Assembly: GCF_002159265.1 (NCBI RefSeq)
Contig: NZ_NFHG01000002.1
Location: 1-64,000 of the forward strand
Length of the DNA: 64,000 bases
Direction of reading: 5' to 3'
Origin: Flavonifractor sp. An82
GTDB lineage: Bacteria > Bacillota > Clostridia > Oscillospirales > Oscillospiraceae
The notes beneath the pieces were generated by a model that saw only the letters and a program-made list of their open reading frames with translations, searched no databases and was not told the origin of the DNA. Shown one piece after another: positions 43,922 through 52,169 of this stretch. A program made the translations under genes and the position numbers. The number at the start of each line of letters is the position of its first letter. Positions within the stretch are counted from its first letter, which is position 1.

Positions 43922-44956
43922 ATGAGCTATCGCTTTGACAATCTGAGACTGGAAAAGGGTATGTATAACGAGGCTGGCCGCAGTTTTACCCAGGTGCTGG
44001 AGCGGGAGGACCCCTCGGAGCAGTACAAGGGTACCAGCCTGGAGGGCCTGGACGCCTACCAGCGCCAGCTCAAGCGCTTTGACATCAAGGTAAAGGGCGC
44101 AGGCAGCGACGTGGTGGAAAAGTTCTTCTCTACCAGCCAGTCCGCCGTGCTCTTCCCTGAGTACATCGCCCGGTCTGTGCGCCAGGGCATGGAGGAGTCT
44201 GACCTGCTGCCTCACATTACCGCTGCCGTAACCCGGTTTGACGGCATGGATTACCGCTCCATTGCCTCCGTGCCCGAGGATGACCAGAAGGCCCTGCGCC
44301 GGGTGGAGGAGGGGGCCGAGATCCCCCAGACCCAGGTGAAAACCCAGGAGAATCTGGTGAAGCTCCACAAGCGGGGCCGGATGCTGGTGGCTTCCTACGA
44401 GGCCATCCGCTATCAGAAGCTGGACCTGTTCTCCGTCACCCTGCGGCAGATCGGCGCCCACATCAACCGGATGCACCTGGAGGACGCCATTGACGTGCTT
44501 CTCAACGGCGACGGCAACGAAAACCCCGCCCAGGCATTTACCGTGGGCACCGAACCCATCGGCGGCACCTCCGGCACCCTGACCTATGACGATCTGGTGG
44601 ACTTCTGGGCCCAGTTTGAGCCCTATGAGATGAATACCCTGCTGGTGTCCGGTGATATGATGCGCCAGATGCTCAAGATGGACGAGTTCCAGAATCCCCT
44701 TACCGGCCTGAACTTCCAGGGCACCGGCAAGCTGGCCACCCCCCTGGGCGCCACCCTGCTGCGCACCTCCGCCCTGGAGAGTGGCAAGCTCATCGGCCTG
44801 GACAAGAACTACGCCCTGGAGATGGTGCAGGGCTCTGACGTGATGGTGGAGTATGACAAGCTCATTGACCGCCAGCTGGAGCGGGCGGCCATCACCTCCA
44901 TCTCCGGCTTTGCCAAGCTGTTTACCGACGCGGCCAAGGTGCTGAAGCTGAAATGA
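43922..44956 (+). CDS. Phage major capsid protein (HK97-like)
   Basis: A 344-residue major head protein. The central domain (FPEYIARSVRQGMEESDLLPHI, DYRSIASVPEDDQKA, RRVEEGAEIPQTQVKTQE) and the C-terminal QGSDVMVEYDKLIDRQLERAAITSISGFA region fit PBSX XkdG-type HK97-fold capsids. GGGAGGATGGGAAT precedes the ATG. Its stop overlaps the next gene's start, indicating coupled translation. Confidence 0.9.
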   Translation: MSYRFDNLRLEKGMYNEAGRSFTQVLEREDPSEQYKGTSLEGLDAYQRQLKRFDIKVKGAGSDVVEKFFSTSQSAVLFPEYIARSVRQGMEESDLLPHITAAVTRFDGMDYRSIASVPEDDQKALRRVEEGAEIPQTQVKTQENLVKLHKRGRMLVASYEAIRYQKLDLFSVTLRQIGAHINRMHLEDAIDVLLNGDGNENPAQAFTVGTEPIGGTSGTLTYDDLVDFWAQFEPYEMNTLLVSGDMMRQMLKMDEFQNPLTGLNFQGTGKLATPLGATLLRTSALESGKLIGLDKNYALEMVQGSDVMVEYDKLIDRQLERAAITSISGFAKLFTDAAKVLKLK

Positions 44957-45312
44957 TGGAGGAGATCATGGCCATGGCCCGGAGTATGGGCGCGGTGAGT
45001 GAAAGCCAGCAGGAAGTGCTGGAGGCCCTGTGCCGGGCAGCCGAGACAGAGATGACCGGAAGGCTGCGGGATGGGGTGAGTCCGGAGGACTGCGGACCCG
45101 CCTTTGTGCTGGGCTGCGCCTGGCTGGCCCTGTCCGGTCTGGCGGCAGGACAGTACGGCGGTGTATCCGCGTTCACCGCCGGAAGCGTCACCATCCGGGA
45201 GGAGAGCGGTGAGGGCCGGGAGCGGGCCGCCGCCCTCCGCCTCCAGGCCGAGACGGTACTGGGTCCCTATCTGAAGGACCGGGGGTTCCTCTTCCAGGGG
45301 GTGGAGGGATGA
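44953..45312 (+). CDS. Head-tail connector protein (XkdH-like position)
   Basis: A 119-residue helical protein (MARSMGAVSESQQEVLEALCRAAETEMT...) followed by AFVLGCAWLALSGLA and a Ser/Thr-rich strand segment. Size, helicity and position after the capsid gene fit gp6/YqbG-type adaptor proteins that sit below the portal. It overlaps both neighbours by four bases. Confidence 0.7.
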   Translation: MMEEIMAMARSMGAVSESQQEVLEALCRAAETEMTGRLRDGVSPEDCGPAFVLGCAWLALSGLAAGQYGGVSAFTAGSVTIREESGEGRERAAALRLQAETVLGPYLKDRGFLFQGVEG

Positions 45313-45644
45313 CCGGCCAGTGGCGGCAGATTTTGTCCAGATATGGTCAAACCGTTACCCTCTACCGGCAGGGACAGGAGGAGGGCACCGTGTGCCGGGC
45401 CTTCCTCCAGCCGATGATGGAGCAGAGCCAGGACTTCTACCAGCAGCTGCCCACCCCTCTGGGGCTGGTGCGCCGGGATCAGTGGATCTGCCTGGGCGGG
45501 CCGGATATGGCCCTGGACCAGCTGGGGGACGGGTATCTGGAATGGAACGGGGAGACATTTGCCGTCCGCAGCGCACAGCCGGTGTATCTGGGCGATGAGC
45601 TGGTGTACTGGTGGGGGCTGCTGGCGGTGAGAGAGCAGGCGTAA
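45309..45644 (+). CDS. Head closure-like protein (XkdH/I position)
   Basis: A 111-residue beta-rich protein (RYGQTVTLYRQGQEEGTVCRAF ... DQLGDGYLEWNGETFAVRSAQPVYLGDELVYWWG). The pattern of a barrel with a ribosome-like coupling overlap fits head-tail stopper proteins; the assignment is from position and composition. Intact, overlapping the connector gene by four bases. Confidence 0.65.
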   Translation: MTGQWRQILSRYGQTVTLYRQGQEEGTVCRAFLQPMMEQSQDFYQQLPTPLGLVRRDQWICLGGPDMALDQLGDGYLEWNGETFAVRSAQPVYLGDELVYWWGLLAVREQA

Positions 45645-45672
45645 GAACAGACCTGAGAAGCGGGGGAGAGCA

Positions 45673-46170
45673 ATGGACTTTGCAACCATACGGGAGCGGA
45701 TGGCGGACTATCTGCAGGGGCAGGGCATCGACGCCCAGTGCGCCTACCCGGAGACTGGGCGGGTCCGGCGGGGCGGGGCGGTGGCCGCCGTGTCCCTCCG
45801 GGCCTGCCAGGGAGGCCCGGAGGGGTTCCGGGACTACCTGGGCGAGCGGTATGACCAGGAGAGCGGCCAATGGCAGGAGCTATATGGGCGGAAGATCACC
45901 CTGACCTTCGGGTTGGACCTGTACGCGCCCCAGGGCTGCGGCGCGGCGGGCATTCAGGAGGCCTTTGACCGCATGGCGGAAGCCCTGCGGCGGGAGGGAC
46001 CGCCCGGGCTCAGCCTGCAGGAGCTCTCCTGCGGAGAGACGGAATTTGACCGGGAGGCCGGCCTCTACCACCGGAAGGTGGAGGCGGTATGCCAGGGCTA
46101 CCTGTATGCGGTGGCCGACGAGGGCGGCACCTTCCTGGACTTTATTGTGAGAGGAGAGAGCCGGATTTGA
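45673..46170 (+). CDS. Tail completion/terminator-like protein (XkdJ position)
   Basis: A 165-residue alpha/beta protein immediately before the sheath gene, where tail terminator or completion proteins lie in PBSX-type clusters. It starts MDFATIRERMADYLQGQGID and ends in a strand-rich VEAVCQGYLYAVADEGGTFLDFIV. No specific catalytic motif. GGGGGAGAGC precedes the ATG. Function inferred from synteny. Confidence 0.65.
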   Translation: MDFATIRERMADYLQGQGIDAQCAYPETGRVRRGGAVAAVSLRACQGGPEGFRDYLGERYDQESGQWQELYGRKITLTFGLDLYAPQGCGAAGIQEAFDRMAEALRREGPPGLSLQELSCGETEFDREAGLYHRKVEAVCQGYLYAVADEGGTFLDFIVRGESRI

Positions 46171-46172
46171 GT

Positions 46173-47195
46173 ATGACGATCCATGAGCGGCCTGGGGTGT
46201 ACTCCAGCTATGACGCATCCACGGTGATCAGCAGCAGCGGCAGCGGCCGGACGGTGGGACTGGTGGGTGTATGGACCCAGGGAGAGACCGGAAAGCTGGT
46301 CACCCTCAACCGCTACGAGGATGGGGCCACCCAGTTTGGCGCGGAGGAAAATCTGACCAAGCTGGTTCAGGTCCTGTTCCGCAACGGCGCGGCCAAGGTG
46401 CTGGCGGTGCCGGTCAGCAGCCAGGAGGACTATCAGGGGGCCTTTGATCTGCTGGCGGCAGAGGAGGACATCGCTGTGGTGGTATGCGACAGCACCGAGC
46501 TGACGGTGCAGCAGGCCTTGCGGCAGAGCGTCAGTGACGCCTCGGCGGCCCGCCGGGAGCGCATCGCTGTAGTGGGCGGTGGCGCGGATGAGGCTGTGGA
46601 GGCCCTGGTCCAGCGGGCGGAGGAGCTCAACAGCGAGCGGATGGTGCTGGTGGCCCCCGGCGACGGCACCGGCCTGGCCGCTGCCGCCGTGGCCGGCGCC
46701 ATTGCGGCGGAGAGCGACCCCGCCGTGCCCCTGGGGGGCGCGGAGCTGAAAGGCCTGGAGGGCATGGAGGCCCGGTATGCGGATACCGAGATCGACGTCC
46801 TGGTGCGGGGCGGCGTGAGCCCCCTGGAAAATGTGGGCGGCATCGTCAGCGTGGTGCGGGGGGTAACCACCCGGACCAAGACCGGCGAGGCGGCGGACGC
46901 CACCTGGCGGGAGCTGACCACCATCCGCATTGTGGACGATGTGATCCCCACCATCCGCAACTCCCTGCGGGCCCGGTTCCGCAGAGCCAAGAACACCGAG
47001 CAGACCAGGGGGGCCATCCGCTCCCAGGTGGTGCTGGAGCTGGAGAACAAGCTGACCCGGGAGATCATCACCGGCTATGACCAGGTGACGGTGCAGGCCG
47101 ACGAGGAGAATCCCACGGTCTGTCTGGTGGATTTTACCTTTACGGTCGCCCATGGGCTCAACCAGATCTGGCTCACCGCCCACATCACGGTATAA
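46173..47195 (+). CDS. Contractile tail sheath protein (XkdK-like)
   Basis: A 340-residue sheath subunit. The N-terminal HERPGVYSSYDASTVISSSGSGRTVGLVG and the C-terminal VVLELENKLTREIITGYDQVTVQADEENPT (each in part) are characteristic of myovirus and tailocin sheaths, as is the internal VRGVTTRTKTGEAADATWRELTTIRIVDDV (in part). It predicts a contractile tail. It is somewhat shorter than XkdK and most sheaths. The ATG at 46173 lies two bases after the preceding stop; TTG at 46167 is an alternative. Confidence 0.92.
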   Translation: MTIHERPGVYSSYDASTVISSSGSGRTVGLVGVWTQGETGKLVTLNRYEDGATQFGAEENLTKLVQVLFRNGAAKVLAVPVSSQEDYQGAFDLLAAEEDIAVVVCDSTELTVQQALRQSVSDASAARRERIAVVGGGADEAVEALVQRAEELNSERMVLVAPGDGTGLAAAAVAGAIAAESDPAVPLGGAELKGLEGMEARYADTEIDVLVRGGVSPLENVGGIVSVVRGVTTRTKTGEAADATWRELTTIRIVDDVIPTIRNSLRARFRRAKNTEQTRGAIRSQVVLELENKLTREIITGYDQVTVQADEENPTVCLVDFTFTVAHGLNQIWLTAHITV

Positions 47196-47207
47196 GGAGG
47201 GGAACAT

Positions 47208-47597
47208 ATGCTTGTTTCGGGATTTCCCACCAGCAGCGACATCTATCTGGAGATCGAGGGCAAGAAGGTGGCGGTGGTGCAGAGCTACGCCGCCAAGACC
47301 ACCCGGTCAAGCCAGAACGTGGAGGCCTTCGGTGAGGAGGAGCCGGTAGCCACCATTCCCGGGCCCCGCAGCCATGTCATTGAACTGACCCGGCTGTACG
47401 CCACCGACGAGGCCATTCGGGACGGCATCAACTTCCACGACCTGACCGATTTCAGCCTGGTCATCTGCAAGCCGGACCGGAAGATCATCTACTCCGGCTG
47501 CCAGTGGAGTTCCATCGGCGAGACCGGCGCCCTGGGCGCCATGGTGGTGGAGAAGATCACGGTGGTGGCCACCAAGCGCATCGAAACCGCGGTATAA
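47208..47597 (+). CDS. Tail tube protein (XkdM-like)
   Basis: A 129-residue tube subunit directly after the sheath gene, as in PBSX and diffocins. SSDIYLEIEGKKVAVVQSYAAK and FSLVICKPDRKIIYSGCQWSSIGETG fit the conserved beta-sandwich of contractile tail tubes. AAGGAGGGG precedes the ATG. Confidence 0.9.
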   Translation: MLVSGFPTSSDIYLEIEGKKVAVVQSYAAKTTRSSQNVEAFGEEEPVATIPGPRSHVIELTRLYATDEAIRDGINFHDLTDFSLVICKPDRKIIYSGCQWSSIGETGALGAMVVEKITVVATKRIETAV

Positions 47598-47609
47598 GGA
47601 GAGAGGGAC

Positions 47610-48029
47610 ATGGAATCGCTGTTGAGCCGGAGAGACCGGCTGACACTGGAGGACGGCACCCAGCTGCGGCTCCTTTCCGCCCAGGAGGTGCTGGAGGCCC
47701 GGCGGGAGGCGGAAGAGCTGACCCAGGGAGATGGGGAGCGGGCCCTGTGCGCCAACGCCTGTCTGCTGGCCCGGGCACTGGAGGAAGAGGGTGAGCCGGT
47801 CTTTGCTTCCGGGCGTGAGGTGCTGGAACACCTCAGCGCCCGGGAAGTGGCCCGGCTGGCCCGACAGTGGGACGGGCTGGACCGGGCGGAGAACCCCTCC
47901 CCCGAGGATGGGGAGGAGGAGGTTCAGGCCATAAAAAAAGCCTTGAGCACACGCCTTATGAGCGCCTTCGCTGGCGTGTGCTCAAGGCGTTTGGGGCGCT
48001 CCCCACGGAACAGCGGACGAAGGACATGA
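47610..48029 (+). CDS. Tail assembly chaperone, short form (XkdN-like)
   Basis: The zero-frame product has 139 residues: LTLEDGTQLRLLSAQEVLEARREAEEL followed by ANACLLARALEEEGEPVFASG, a helical chaperone core, then after the A7 run (47933-47939) a short, basic, non-conserved tail (SRRLGRSPRNSGRRT). It corresponds to the G-type form of tail assembly chaperones. Ribosomes that do not shift make this product. GGAGAGAGGGAC precedes the ATG. Confidence 0.85.
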   Translation: MESLLSRRDRLTLEDGTQLRLLSAQEVLEARREAEELTQGDGERALCANACLLARALEEEGEPVFASGREVLEHLSAREVARLARQWDGLDRAENPSPEDGEEEVQAIKKALSTRLMSAFAGVCSRRLGRSPRNSGRRT

Positions 48030-48235
48030 AGGCCAGAGACTACCTGTGGTGCGCCCTCAACCTGATGCTGGACCGGGAGGAGCTGCTGGAGCAGCTGTGC
48101 CCCGGGTGCCGACAGAAGGCGGAGGAGGCCTGCTGCCCGGTATGCGGCGCGCCGGCGGGAGAGACCACAGGCAGTCAGAACGCCTCCTTCGATCAGGAGC
48201 GGTTTGAACGGCTGATGAGGGGGGAGCGGGTATGA
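47610..48235 (+). CDS. Tail assembly chaperone, -1 frameshift form
   Basis: A -1 slip on A7 (47933-47939) joins the first 110 codons to a second frame read from 47939 to 48235, giving about 208 residues. The added part starts SLEHTPYERLRWRVLKAFGALP and ends with a four-Cys zinc-ribbon-like segment CPGCRQKAEEACCPVCG (about 152-168) and QNASFDQERFERLMRG. The second frame has no start codon or ribosome site of its own near its beginning, and its stop overlaps the next gene (48232). This is the G/GT scheme of tailed phages. Confidence 0.85.
47933..47988 (+). promoter_or_regulatory. Programmed -1 ribosomal frameshift signal
   Basis: The slippery heptamer A AAA AAA (codons AAA AAA in the zero frame) is followed without a spacer by a perfect 16-bp stem (47940-47955 with 47973-47988) capped by an AGCG/CGCT arm. 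Confidence 0.88.
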
Positions 48236-48843
48236 CCGATTATCTGGCCCTGCTGCTGGAGGAGCAGCGGGAGGAAGAGCGGGAACGGGCAGAGACGGGG
48301 ACCTGGGAGACCGGGGCGGTACGGGTCCCCCGCCTCCGCCGGGAAGAGGAACAAGAAGAGAAGTGGGAGTTGTCTGGGAAAGCGCTGCTTTCTGAGACGG
48401 CCCGGCAGTTGGTTCGTGCGGCGGCTGAGACAGAAGCAGCGGCATCCGGGATGGAACGGTCCGACGGCCCGGACTGGTCGGCCCGTCGCTGGGTGGCGGG
48501 GGAGACCGAGACCGTCCAGGCGGAGCTGCGGATTACGGAACAGGCGGAGTCGCTCCCACTTGCCCGGCAGGCGGAAGAACCTGTGCTGTCGGCGGGTGCT
48601 GCCGGGGCCATTGGAGCGGAGTGGGAGAGTGCTCCCGGGACGGCGGCCAACGGCGCCGGGTGGCTGGACCGGGCCGTGCGGATCAGTCTGGAGGGACTGC
48701 CCGCCCCGGACCGGGAGAGCCGCGTGGTTACCCTGGAGCCGGCGGAATGGAACGGCGGCGCCGGGCGGCTGGAGCTGCGGCAGCTGGATCGGCTGGTGCG
48801 GCGGGATGCACGGAGATTTGACGGGGGGTTTCAACTGCTGTGA
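48232..48843 (+). CDS. Unknown protein at the tape-measure position
   Basis: A 203-residue protein, very acidic and Glu/Arg-rich ([19 protein letters not shown], then [17 protein letters not shown]), with a more ordered end [21 protein letters not shown]. It sits between chaperone and LysM genes, where PBSX-like clusters carry a tape measure of 600-1300 residues. No hydrophobic segments or long coiled coil typical of tape measures are seen. It might be a strongly reduced tape measure, a different tail protein or a replacement. Both ends overlap their neighbours by four bases, so it is translated as part of the operon. Confidence 0.7.
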   Translation: MTDYLALLLEEQREEERERAETGTWETGAVRVPRLRREEEQEEKWELSGKALLSETARQLVRAAAETEAAASGMERSDGPDWSARRWVAGETETVQAELRITEQAESLPLARQAEEPVLSAGAAGAIGAEWESAPGTAANGAGWLDRAVRISLEGLPAPDRESRVVTLEPAEWNGGAGRLELRQLDRLVRRDARRFDGGFQLL

Positions 48844-49421
48844 GATTGGCGGCAATGCGCTATAAAAATTATGTGTGGCCCCACAACCCCAGAGTGTACA
48901 CCATAGCCTTCAAACGGAAAATTGGGGCCAGAGAGGTGCCCTTCGGTCAGTATCATCTGCAGGACCTGGGTCCCTCCTACCGCATCATGCGGGGGGAGGG
49001 GGAGTTCGTGGGGGAGGACGCCTACGACGAGTTTAAAAAGCTGGCCACTGTCTTTTACGATGTGGGACCTGGCCTGCTGGTCCATCCGGTGTGGCAGACC
49101 TCCAACGCCTATTTTGTGGAGCTGTCCCTGGCCCAGGAGCCCAGGCCGGACTATGTGAAGTACGCCTTTACCTTCTGGGAGGAGTACGGCGGGCACAGCA
49201 CCGGCACCACAGTGATCACCGGCGGCAGCAGTACCGGCAGCGGTGGAGATACGGCCCAGGGGGAGAGTGCCCAGGGACAGTGGTACACCGTGGTGCGGGG
49301 GGATACCCTGTGGGGGATCGCCCAGCGGTGTGGACTGGATTTGACCCGCCTCATTGCCCTCAACCCCCAGATCAAAAATCCAAACCTGATCTATGCGGGA
49401 CAGAAAGTGCGGGTGGCGTGA
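48840..49421 (+). CDS. LysM tail protein (XkdP-like)
   Basis: A 193-residue baseplate-associated protein. The N-terminal 125 residues ([44 protein letters not shown]) match the tail domain of XkdP-like proteins; a Gly/Ser/Thr linker (about 125-142) leads to a single LysM ([33 protein letters not shown] in part, about 145-192). LysM may bind peptidoglycan or link hub and tube. It starts at a GTG (48840) overlapping the previous stop; an ATG at 48855 is possible. Confidence 0.85.
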   Translation: MRLAAMRYKNYVWPHNPRVYTIAFKRKIGAREVPFGQYHLQDLGPSYRIMRGEGEFVGEDAYDEFKKLATVFYDVGPGLLVHPVWQTSNAYFVELSLAQEPRPDYVKYAFTFWEEYGGHSTGTTVITGGSSTGSGGDTAQGESAQGQWYTVVRGDTLWGIAQRCGLDLTRLIALNPQIKNPNLIYAGQKVRVA

Positions 49422-50371
49422 TGGAGGGGACACTGACATGCTGGGATGGGCGGAGGATCACCCTGCCCCAGGTGCGGGGGTGGACCTTCCAATACGGACA
49501 GGGCATCCCCTGCGACAGCTTTACCCTCACCTGCCTGTGGGAGCCGGAGGACGATATGCTGGCCCAGGCGGTGACCTTCACCGCCACAGAGGGGGGCCAG
49601 ACCGTATTCACCGGCGTGGTGGACGAGTGCGAGCGGGGATGGGATGAGAAGGGGGGCTTTCTCACCGTCTCCGGCCGCAGCATGGCGGCACGGCTGCTGG
49701 ACAATGAGGCCCTGGGTATGGATTACCAGGTAGCCACCTGGGAGGACATCCTGCGGGACCATGTGACCCCCTATGGGGTGCAGGCGGCCCCGGGGGCGGA
49801 GCTGTCCGCTGTGCCGGGGTTCTCTGTGGCCCTGGGAAGCAGCGAGTGGCAGGTGGTCTATGAGTTCTGCCGGTACTACGGCGGCATCACCCCCCGATTT
49901 GACCGGCTGGGGCGGCTGGTGGCCACCCCCTGGGAGGCGGGGAAACGGCTGGTACTGGGGGAGGATGCGGCGGTGATCGCCCTCACCCTCCGGGACCAGC
50001 GGTATGGGGTGCTCTCCGAGATCCTGGTCCGAGACAGAACCGACGGACGGGTACAGTCGGTACAAAACGAGGATTTTTGCAGCCGGGGGGGTATGAGCCG
50101 CCGGGTGCTTACCATGCCGGGGAAGAGCAGCTATCAGACCATGCGCTACTCCGGGGAGTATCAGCTGGCCCAGTCGGCCCAGGAGCTTCGTCAGTTGGAA
50201 TTGGAGCTGCCCGGCGCATTCCTGGCCTGGCCGGGAGATCTGGTGGAGGTAAGGCTGTCCCAGCCTGTGGGCCGGGGCCTGTGGCGGGTGGCCGAGGCGG
50301 TGAGCGGCATGGATGAAAAGGGAACCTACACCAGACTGGTGCTGGGGGGCACCGATGTGCTGGGCAGATAA
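49421..50371 (+). CDS. Baseplate hub protein (XkdQ-like)
   Basis: A 316-residue hub protein of the gpD/gp27 kind: a beta-rich N-terminus ([49 protein letters not shown]) and the conserved LTVSGRSMAARLLDNEA segment, ending in a second barrel. The ATG at 49421 shares a base with the preceding stop (TGATG). Confidence 0.85.
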   Translation: MEGTLTCWDGRRITLPQVRGWTFQYGQGIPCDSFTLTCLWEPEDDMLAQAVTFTATEGGQTVFTGVVDECERGWDEKGGFLTVSGRSMAARLLDNEALGMDYQVATWEDILRDHVTPYGVQAAPGAELSAVPGFSVALGSSEWQVVYEFCRYYGGITPRFDRLGRLVATPWEAGKRLVLGEDAAVIALTLRDQRYGVLSEILVRDRTDGRVQSVQNEDFCSRGGMSRRVLTMPGKSSYQTMRYSGEYQLAQSAQELRQLELELPGAFLAWPGDLVEVRLSQPVGRGLWRVAEAVSGMDEKGTYTRLVLGGTDVLGR

Positions 50372-50385
50372 GGGAGGCATCAGAG

Positions 50386-50754
50386 ATGTGGATGGCGGAA
50401 CGGGACAGACGGCGGACCGTGGGGGAAGGCGGGTCCCAGGTGGGAGAGGTCACCCTGGGCGGAGACCCCGCAGGGGTCTGCCTGGACGGGGAGCGCCGGG
50501 ATCTGCCCGTATTTGGTCCGGGGGGCTACATATGGCGTCCTGCCCGGGGAGATGAGGTTTTGGTCATCAAGACCGGCGAGAACGGCGAGGCACCCTGCGT
50601 GGCAGGTAAGCGGGGAGAGTCGGCCTGGAACCTGTCCGAAGGAGAGGTCATCATCTACGGCGGCGGCGCCACCATTTCCCTGCGACAGGGCGGACTGATC
50701 TCCCTCAGCGGGACGGTGCTGGTCAACGGCAAGCCGGTGATGACGGAGGGATGA
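50386..50754 (+). CDS. Baseplate spike/OB-fold protein (XkdR-region)
   Basis: A 122-residue protein with an OB-like barrel (IWRPARGDEVLVIKTGENGEAPCVAG) followed by repetitive strands IIYGGGATISLRQGGLISLSGTVLVNGKPV, the pattern of gpV/phage P2-type spikes. It probably caps the tube and pierces the target envelope. It starts 14 bases after the hub gene with AAGGGAGG upstream of the ATG. Confidence 0.78.
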   Translation: MWMAERDRRRTVGEGGSQVGEVTLGGDPAGVCLDGERRDLPVFGPGGYIWRPARGDEVLVIKTGENGEAPCVAGKRGESAWNLSEGEVIIYGGGATISLRQGGLISLSGTVLVNGKPVMTEG

Positions 50755-50758
50755 GCAG

Positions 50759-51103
50759 ATGGAACTGATGGTGCGGGACGGGGATTACCTCCCCGACGAA
50801 GCGGGGGGCTACCGGCGGGCGGAGGGAAGCCAGGAGCTGCTGCAGCGGGTGCTGTGGAAGCTGTCCATTCCCAGAGGCAGCTTTCCGCTGCTGCCTGATC
50901 TGGGCAGTGAATTATATCGGCTGGGCCGGGCCAAGCCCGCCCAGCGGAGAGGCTTGGCCCAGCAGTATGTTGTGGAGGCCCTGGCCGACGAGCCCAACCT
51001 GACGGTCACCGGGGTGACGCTGGAACAGGACGGCACCATGGAGGTGGCGCTGGACTGGCAGGGCGAGGCCCTGGCGGTGACCGTGGAGACGGGAGGGAGC
51101 TGA
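50759..51103 (+). CDS. Baseplate wedge protein, gp25/DUF2634 type (XkdS-like)
   Basis: A 114-residue wedge subunit. The segment QRVLWKLSIPRGSFPLLPDLGSELYRLG and the C-terminal NLTVTGVTLEQDGTMEVALDWQG (each in part) fit gp25/W-like proteins that initiate sheath assembly at the baseplate. It starts four bases after the spike gene stop. Confidence 0.85.
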   Translation: MELMVRDGDYLPDEAGGYRRAEGSQELLQRVLWKLSIPRGSFPLLPDLGSELYRLGRAKPAQRRGLAQQYVVEALADEPNLTVTGVTLEQDGTMEVALDWQGEALAVTVETGGS

Positions 51104-51107
51104 TGGT

Positions 51108-52169
51108 ATGACGGTAGATGAAATCTATGGACAGATGGTGGAGGCCTTTCAGCAGGAGACCGGCATCACCCTGGCCGGGGACGGAGATATGGCGGTGCGG
51201 CTCTATGCTGTGGCGGCCCAGATCTATGCCCTCTATGTTCAGGCCGACTGGGTGAACCGGCAGTGTTTTCCACAGACGGCGCAAGGGGATTATCTGGACA
51301 AGCACGCCCAGCTGCGGGGGCTGGAGCGGCGGGCGGCAGTGGCGGCGGAGGGCGTCCTGCGCTTTGAGACCGACCAGACCCCCAGCACCGACCTGACCAT
51401 CCCGGCGGGAACGGTGTGCATGACGGCGGGACTGGTGCGGTTTGAGACCAGTCAGGATGCGGTATTGCAGGCGGGTGAGACTGCGGTGGAGGTACCGGCG
51501 GCGGCAGTGGAGCCCGGCGCGGCGGGCAATGTGGCAGCGGGCACCATCCGGGCCATGGCGGTGGCTCCGGTGGGGGTCAGCCGATGCACCAACCCGGACG
51601 GCTTTTCCGGCGGACTGGACCAGGAGAGCGACGAGGAGCTGCGGGAGCGGGTGCTGGAAACCTTCCAGCGGATGCCCAACGGGGCCAACGCCGCCTTTTA
51701 TGAGCAGAGTGCCATGTCTTTCCCCCAGGTTGCTGCCGCCGCGGTAGTATCCCGGCCCAGAGGGGTGGGGTCGGTGGACGTGGTGGTGTCCACCGCCACC
51801 GGCGTGCCGGACAGCGGGCTGCTGGAGGAATTGCAGGCCTACTTTGAGGAACGGCGGGAGATCGCCGTGGACGTGCTGGTGCGGGCCCCGGAGGTGCAGG
51901 ATGTGGACGTGACCGTCCAGATCCAGACGGCGGCCAACCGGGACGGTGAGACGGTGCGTCAGGCGGTGGAGCAGGCCATCCGAAGCTGGTTTGACGGGCG
52001 GCGGCTGGGGCAGAGTATCCTGCGGGCCAGGCTGGGGCAGCTGATCTTTGAGGTGGACGGGGTGGAGAACTATGTTCTTTCAGCGCCTGCCGCCGACGTC
52101 ATGGTGGAGAGCGATGTGCTGCCCATGCTGAAGACCCTGTCGGTGACCCGGATGGGAGGGGACGCATGA
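51108..52169 (+). CDS. Baseplate J-like protein (XkdT-like)
   Basis: A 353-residue gpJ-family wedge protein: DYLDKHAQLRGLERRAAVAAEGVLRF, TIPAGTVCMTAGLVRFET, NPDGFSGGLDQESDEELRERVLETFQ and the C-terminal DVVVSTATGVPD and VRQAVEQAIRSWFDGRRLGQSI motifs are all characteristic. Its stop overlaps the next start by ATGA (52166-52169). Confidence 0.94.
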   Translation: MTVDEIYGQMVEAFQQETGITLAGDGDMAVRLYAVAAQIYALYVQADWVNRQCFPQTAQGDYLDKHAQLRGLERRAAVAAEGVLRFETDQTPSTDLTIPAGTVCMTAGLVRFETSQDAVLQAGETAVEVPAAAVEPGAAGNVAAGTIRAMAVAPVGVSRCTNPDGFSGGLDQESDEELRERVLETFQRMPNGANAAFYEQSAMSFPQVAAAAVVSRPRGVGSVDVVVSTATGVPDSGLLEELQAYFEERREIAVDVLVRAPEVQDVDVTVQIQTAANRDGETVRQAVEQAIRSWFDGRRLGQSILRARLGQLIFEVDGVENYVLSAPAADVMVESDVLPMLKTLSVTRMGGDA

